Assembly (NCBI RefSeq): GCF_000011565.2
Contig: NC_005861.2
Coordinates: forward strand, 1,364,001 to 1,428,000
DNA length: 64,000 nucleotides
Direction of reading: 5' to 3'
From: Candidatus Protochlamydia amoebophila UWE25
GTDB lineage: Bacteria; Chlamydiota; Chlamydiia; Chlamydiales; Parachlamydiaceae
How positions within the stretch are numbered: the stretch's first letter is position 1; every line of letters starts with the position of its first letter. The translations under genes were made by a program, and so were the position numbers. Positions 63,028-64,000 of the stretch are shown piece after piece. Below the pieces are notes generated by a model. That model saw nothing but the letters and a program-made list of their open reading frames with translations. It searched no databases and was not told the DNA's origin.

Positions 63028-63056
63028 TTGCTAAAAAAAACTTAGCTGGTTATATT
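63028..63056 (+). promoter_or_regulatory. Putative groE promoter
   Basis: ttgcta at 63028-63033 and tatatt at 63051-63056, spacing 17 bp, close to the sigma-66/sigma-70 consensus and about 78 bp before the groES ATG. The CIRCE-like element ends 5 bp before the -35 box. Confidence 0.5.
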
Positions 63057-63133
63057 GACTACCTCAATCACCATTAGATAGTTAGTGCGGAATCTAACAT
63101 TAACTTTTAACTTAATAAATATAGGAGATCCCT

Positions 63134-63454
63134 ATGACACAAACTCAAACAGTCTCTCAAATCACGAAACTAAAACCTTTAGGAAATCGCGTTCTTGTTC
63201 GCCGCTTAGCCGCCGAAGAGAAGTTAAAAGGAGGAATCATTCTCCCCGACACTGCAAAAAAGAAACAGGAACAGGCAGAAGTCATAGCAATTGGAACAGG
63301 TAAAAAAGATAAAAACGGTACCTTAGTTCCCATGCCTGTCAAAATCGGTGATGTGATCCTTATGGAAAAATATTCGGGTCAAGAAATAACTCTAAATGAT
63401 GAGGAGTTAGTGATTCTTCGTGCCGATGATATCATTGCCATTGTAGAAAAATAA
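63134..63454 (+). CDS. groES: Co-chaperonin GroES
   Basis: 106 residues. Caps the GroEL ring during folding. Motifs: L-K-P-L-G-N-R-V-L-V-R-R at the start, G-G-I-I-L-P-D-T-A-K-K-K (mobile-loop region that contacts GroEL), G-D-V-I-L-M-E-K-Y and the C-terminal D-D-I-I-A-I-V. The first ~12 residues form an extension common in chlamydial GroES. Ribosome binding site aggag; groEL follows after 30 bp. Confidence 0.97.
   Translation: MTQTQTVSQITKLKPLGNRVLVRRLAAEEKLKGGIILPDTAKKKQEQAEVIAIGTGKKDKNGTLVPMPVKIGDVILMEKYSGQEITLNDEELVILRADDIIAIVEK

Positions 63455-64000
<546 letters not shown>

Noticed and set aside
63085-63342. Alternative frames over groES on both strands
   Set aside because: Shadows of the groES gene, which has a ribosome binding site and clear family motifs.

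Overview
This low-GC window is almost certainly from a Parachlamydiaceae-type environmental chlamydia, an obligate symbiont of amoebae; Candidatus Protochlamydia amoebophila is my best guess. Three things point there. Core genes are chlamydial in type and grouping (lipoprotein, type III chaperone-like protein, DnaQ-like exonuclease, MsbA, AccA, IHF/HU; FabI; TyrS; NIF3; RpiA; HPr; PepF; GroES-GroEL). There are eukaryote-like proteins: a BTB plus leucine-rich-repeat protein, protein-kinase-like proteins and family-92-like glycosyltransferases. IS relics and decayed genes are frequent. Species assignment is inference; no search was run.

Region 1 (1-19.8 kb). Two paralogous glycosyltransferases flank a CorC/HlyC protein and an ACC-deaminase-like enzyme. 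Then come a Ser/Thr kinase-like protein, a hemolysin III protein, a full-length decayed deoC, and two large convergent proteins that share a C-terminal domain. An IS1-like relic, an alpha/beta hydrolase, ProC, a secreted cyclophilin and a DsbA-like protein follow.

Region 2 (19.7-26.3 kb). A 6.3-kb island lies between two nearly identical 181-bp direct repeats. The repeats are copies of the dsbA-like 3' end plus the 3' end of the convergent FUSC gene. The island holds an IS982 relic and a three-gene operon: an AIG1/septin-like P-loop GTPase and two paralogous proteins of unknown family. This is my main candidate for an undescribed system.

Region 3 (27.7-34.1 kb). An IS982-family element, with a perfect 16-bp inverted repeat and a 9-bp flanking duplication, has been split. 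Its transposase ends lie 5.6 kb apart, and between them sit a decayed LRR gene, an intact BTB-LRR gene with thirteen 25-residue repeats, a tyrosine recombinase, an orphan Phd-type antitoxin and an LRR fragment. A ~225-bp tail (LRR 3' flank plus integrase 3' end) is duplicated inside.

Region 4 (34.4-39.5 kb). An oxidative-stress group (DUF892 ferritin-like, AhpD-like, Dps) precedes a decayed quinone oxidoreductase, a membrane-anchored kinase-like protein and FabI.

Region 5 (39.6-53.8 kb). A folate-like operon runs on the minus strand: HAD phosphatase, Nudix-FolB fusion, FolM/PTR1-like reductase, then a gene broken by one in-frame stop. A chlamydial core block follows: FliO-like protein, small lipoprotein, type III chaperone-like protein, exonuclease, epimerase, MsbA, AccA, L,D-transpeptidase, zinc-ribbon protein, unknown protein and IHF/HU.

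Region 6 (54-64 kb). TyrS, a BON lipoprotein, a glycine-zipper stress protein, NIF3, a third kinase-like protein, RpiA, a bifunctional-nuclease-family protein, HPr, oligoendopeptidase F and groES-groEL. A degenerate CIRCE-like operator lies ahead of groES. groEL runs off the window.
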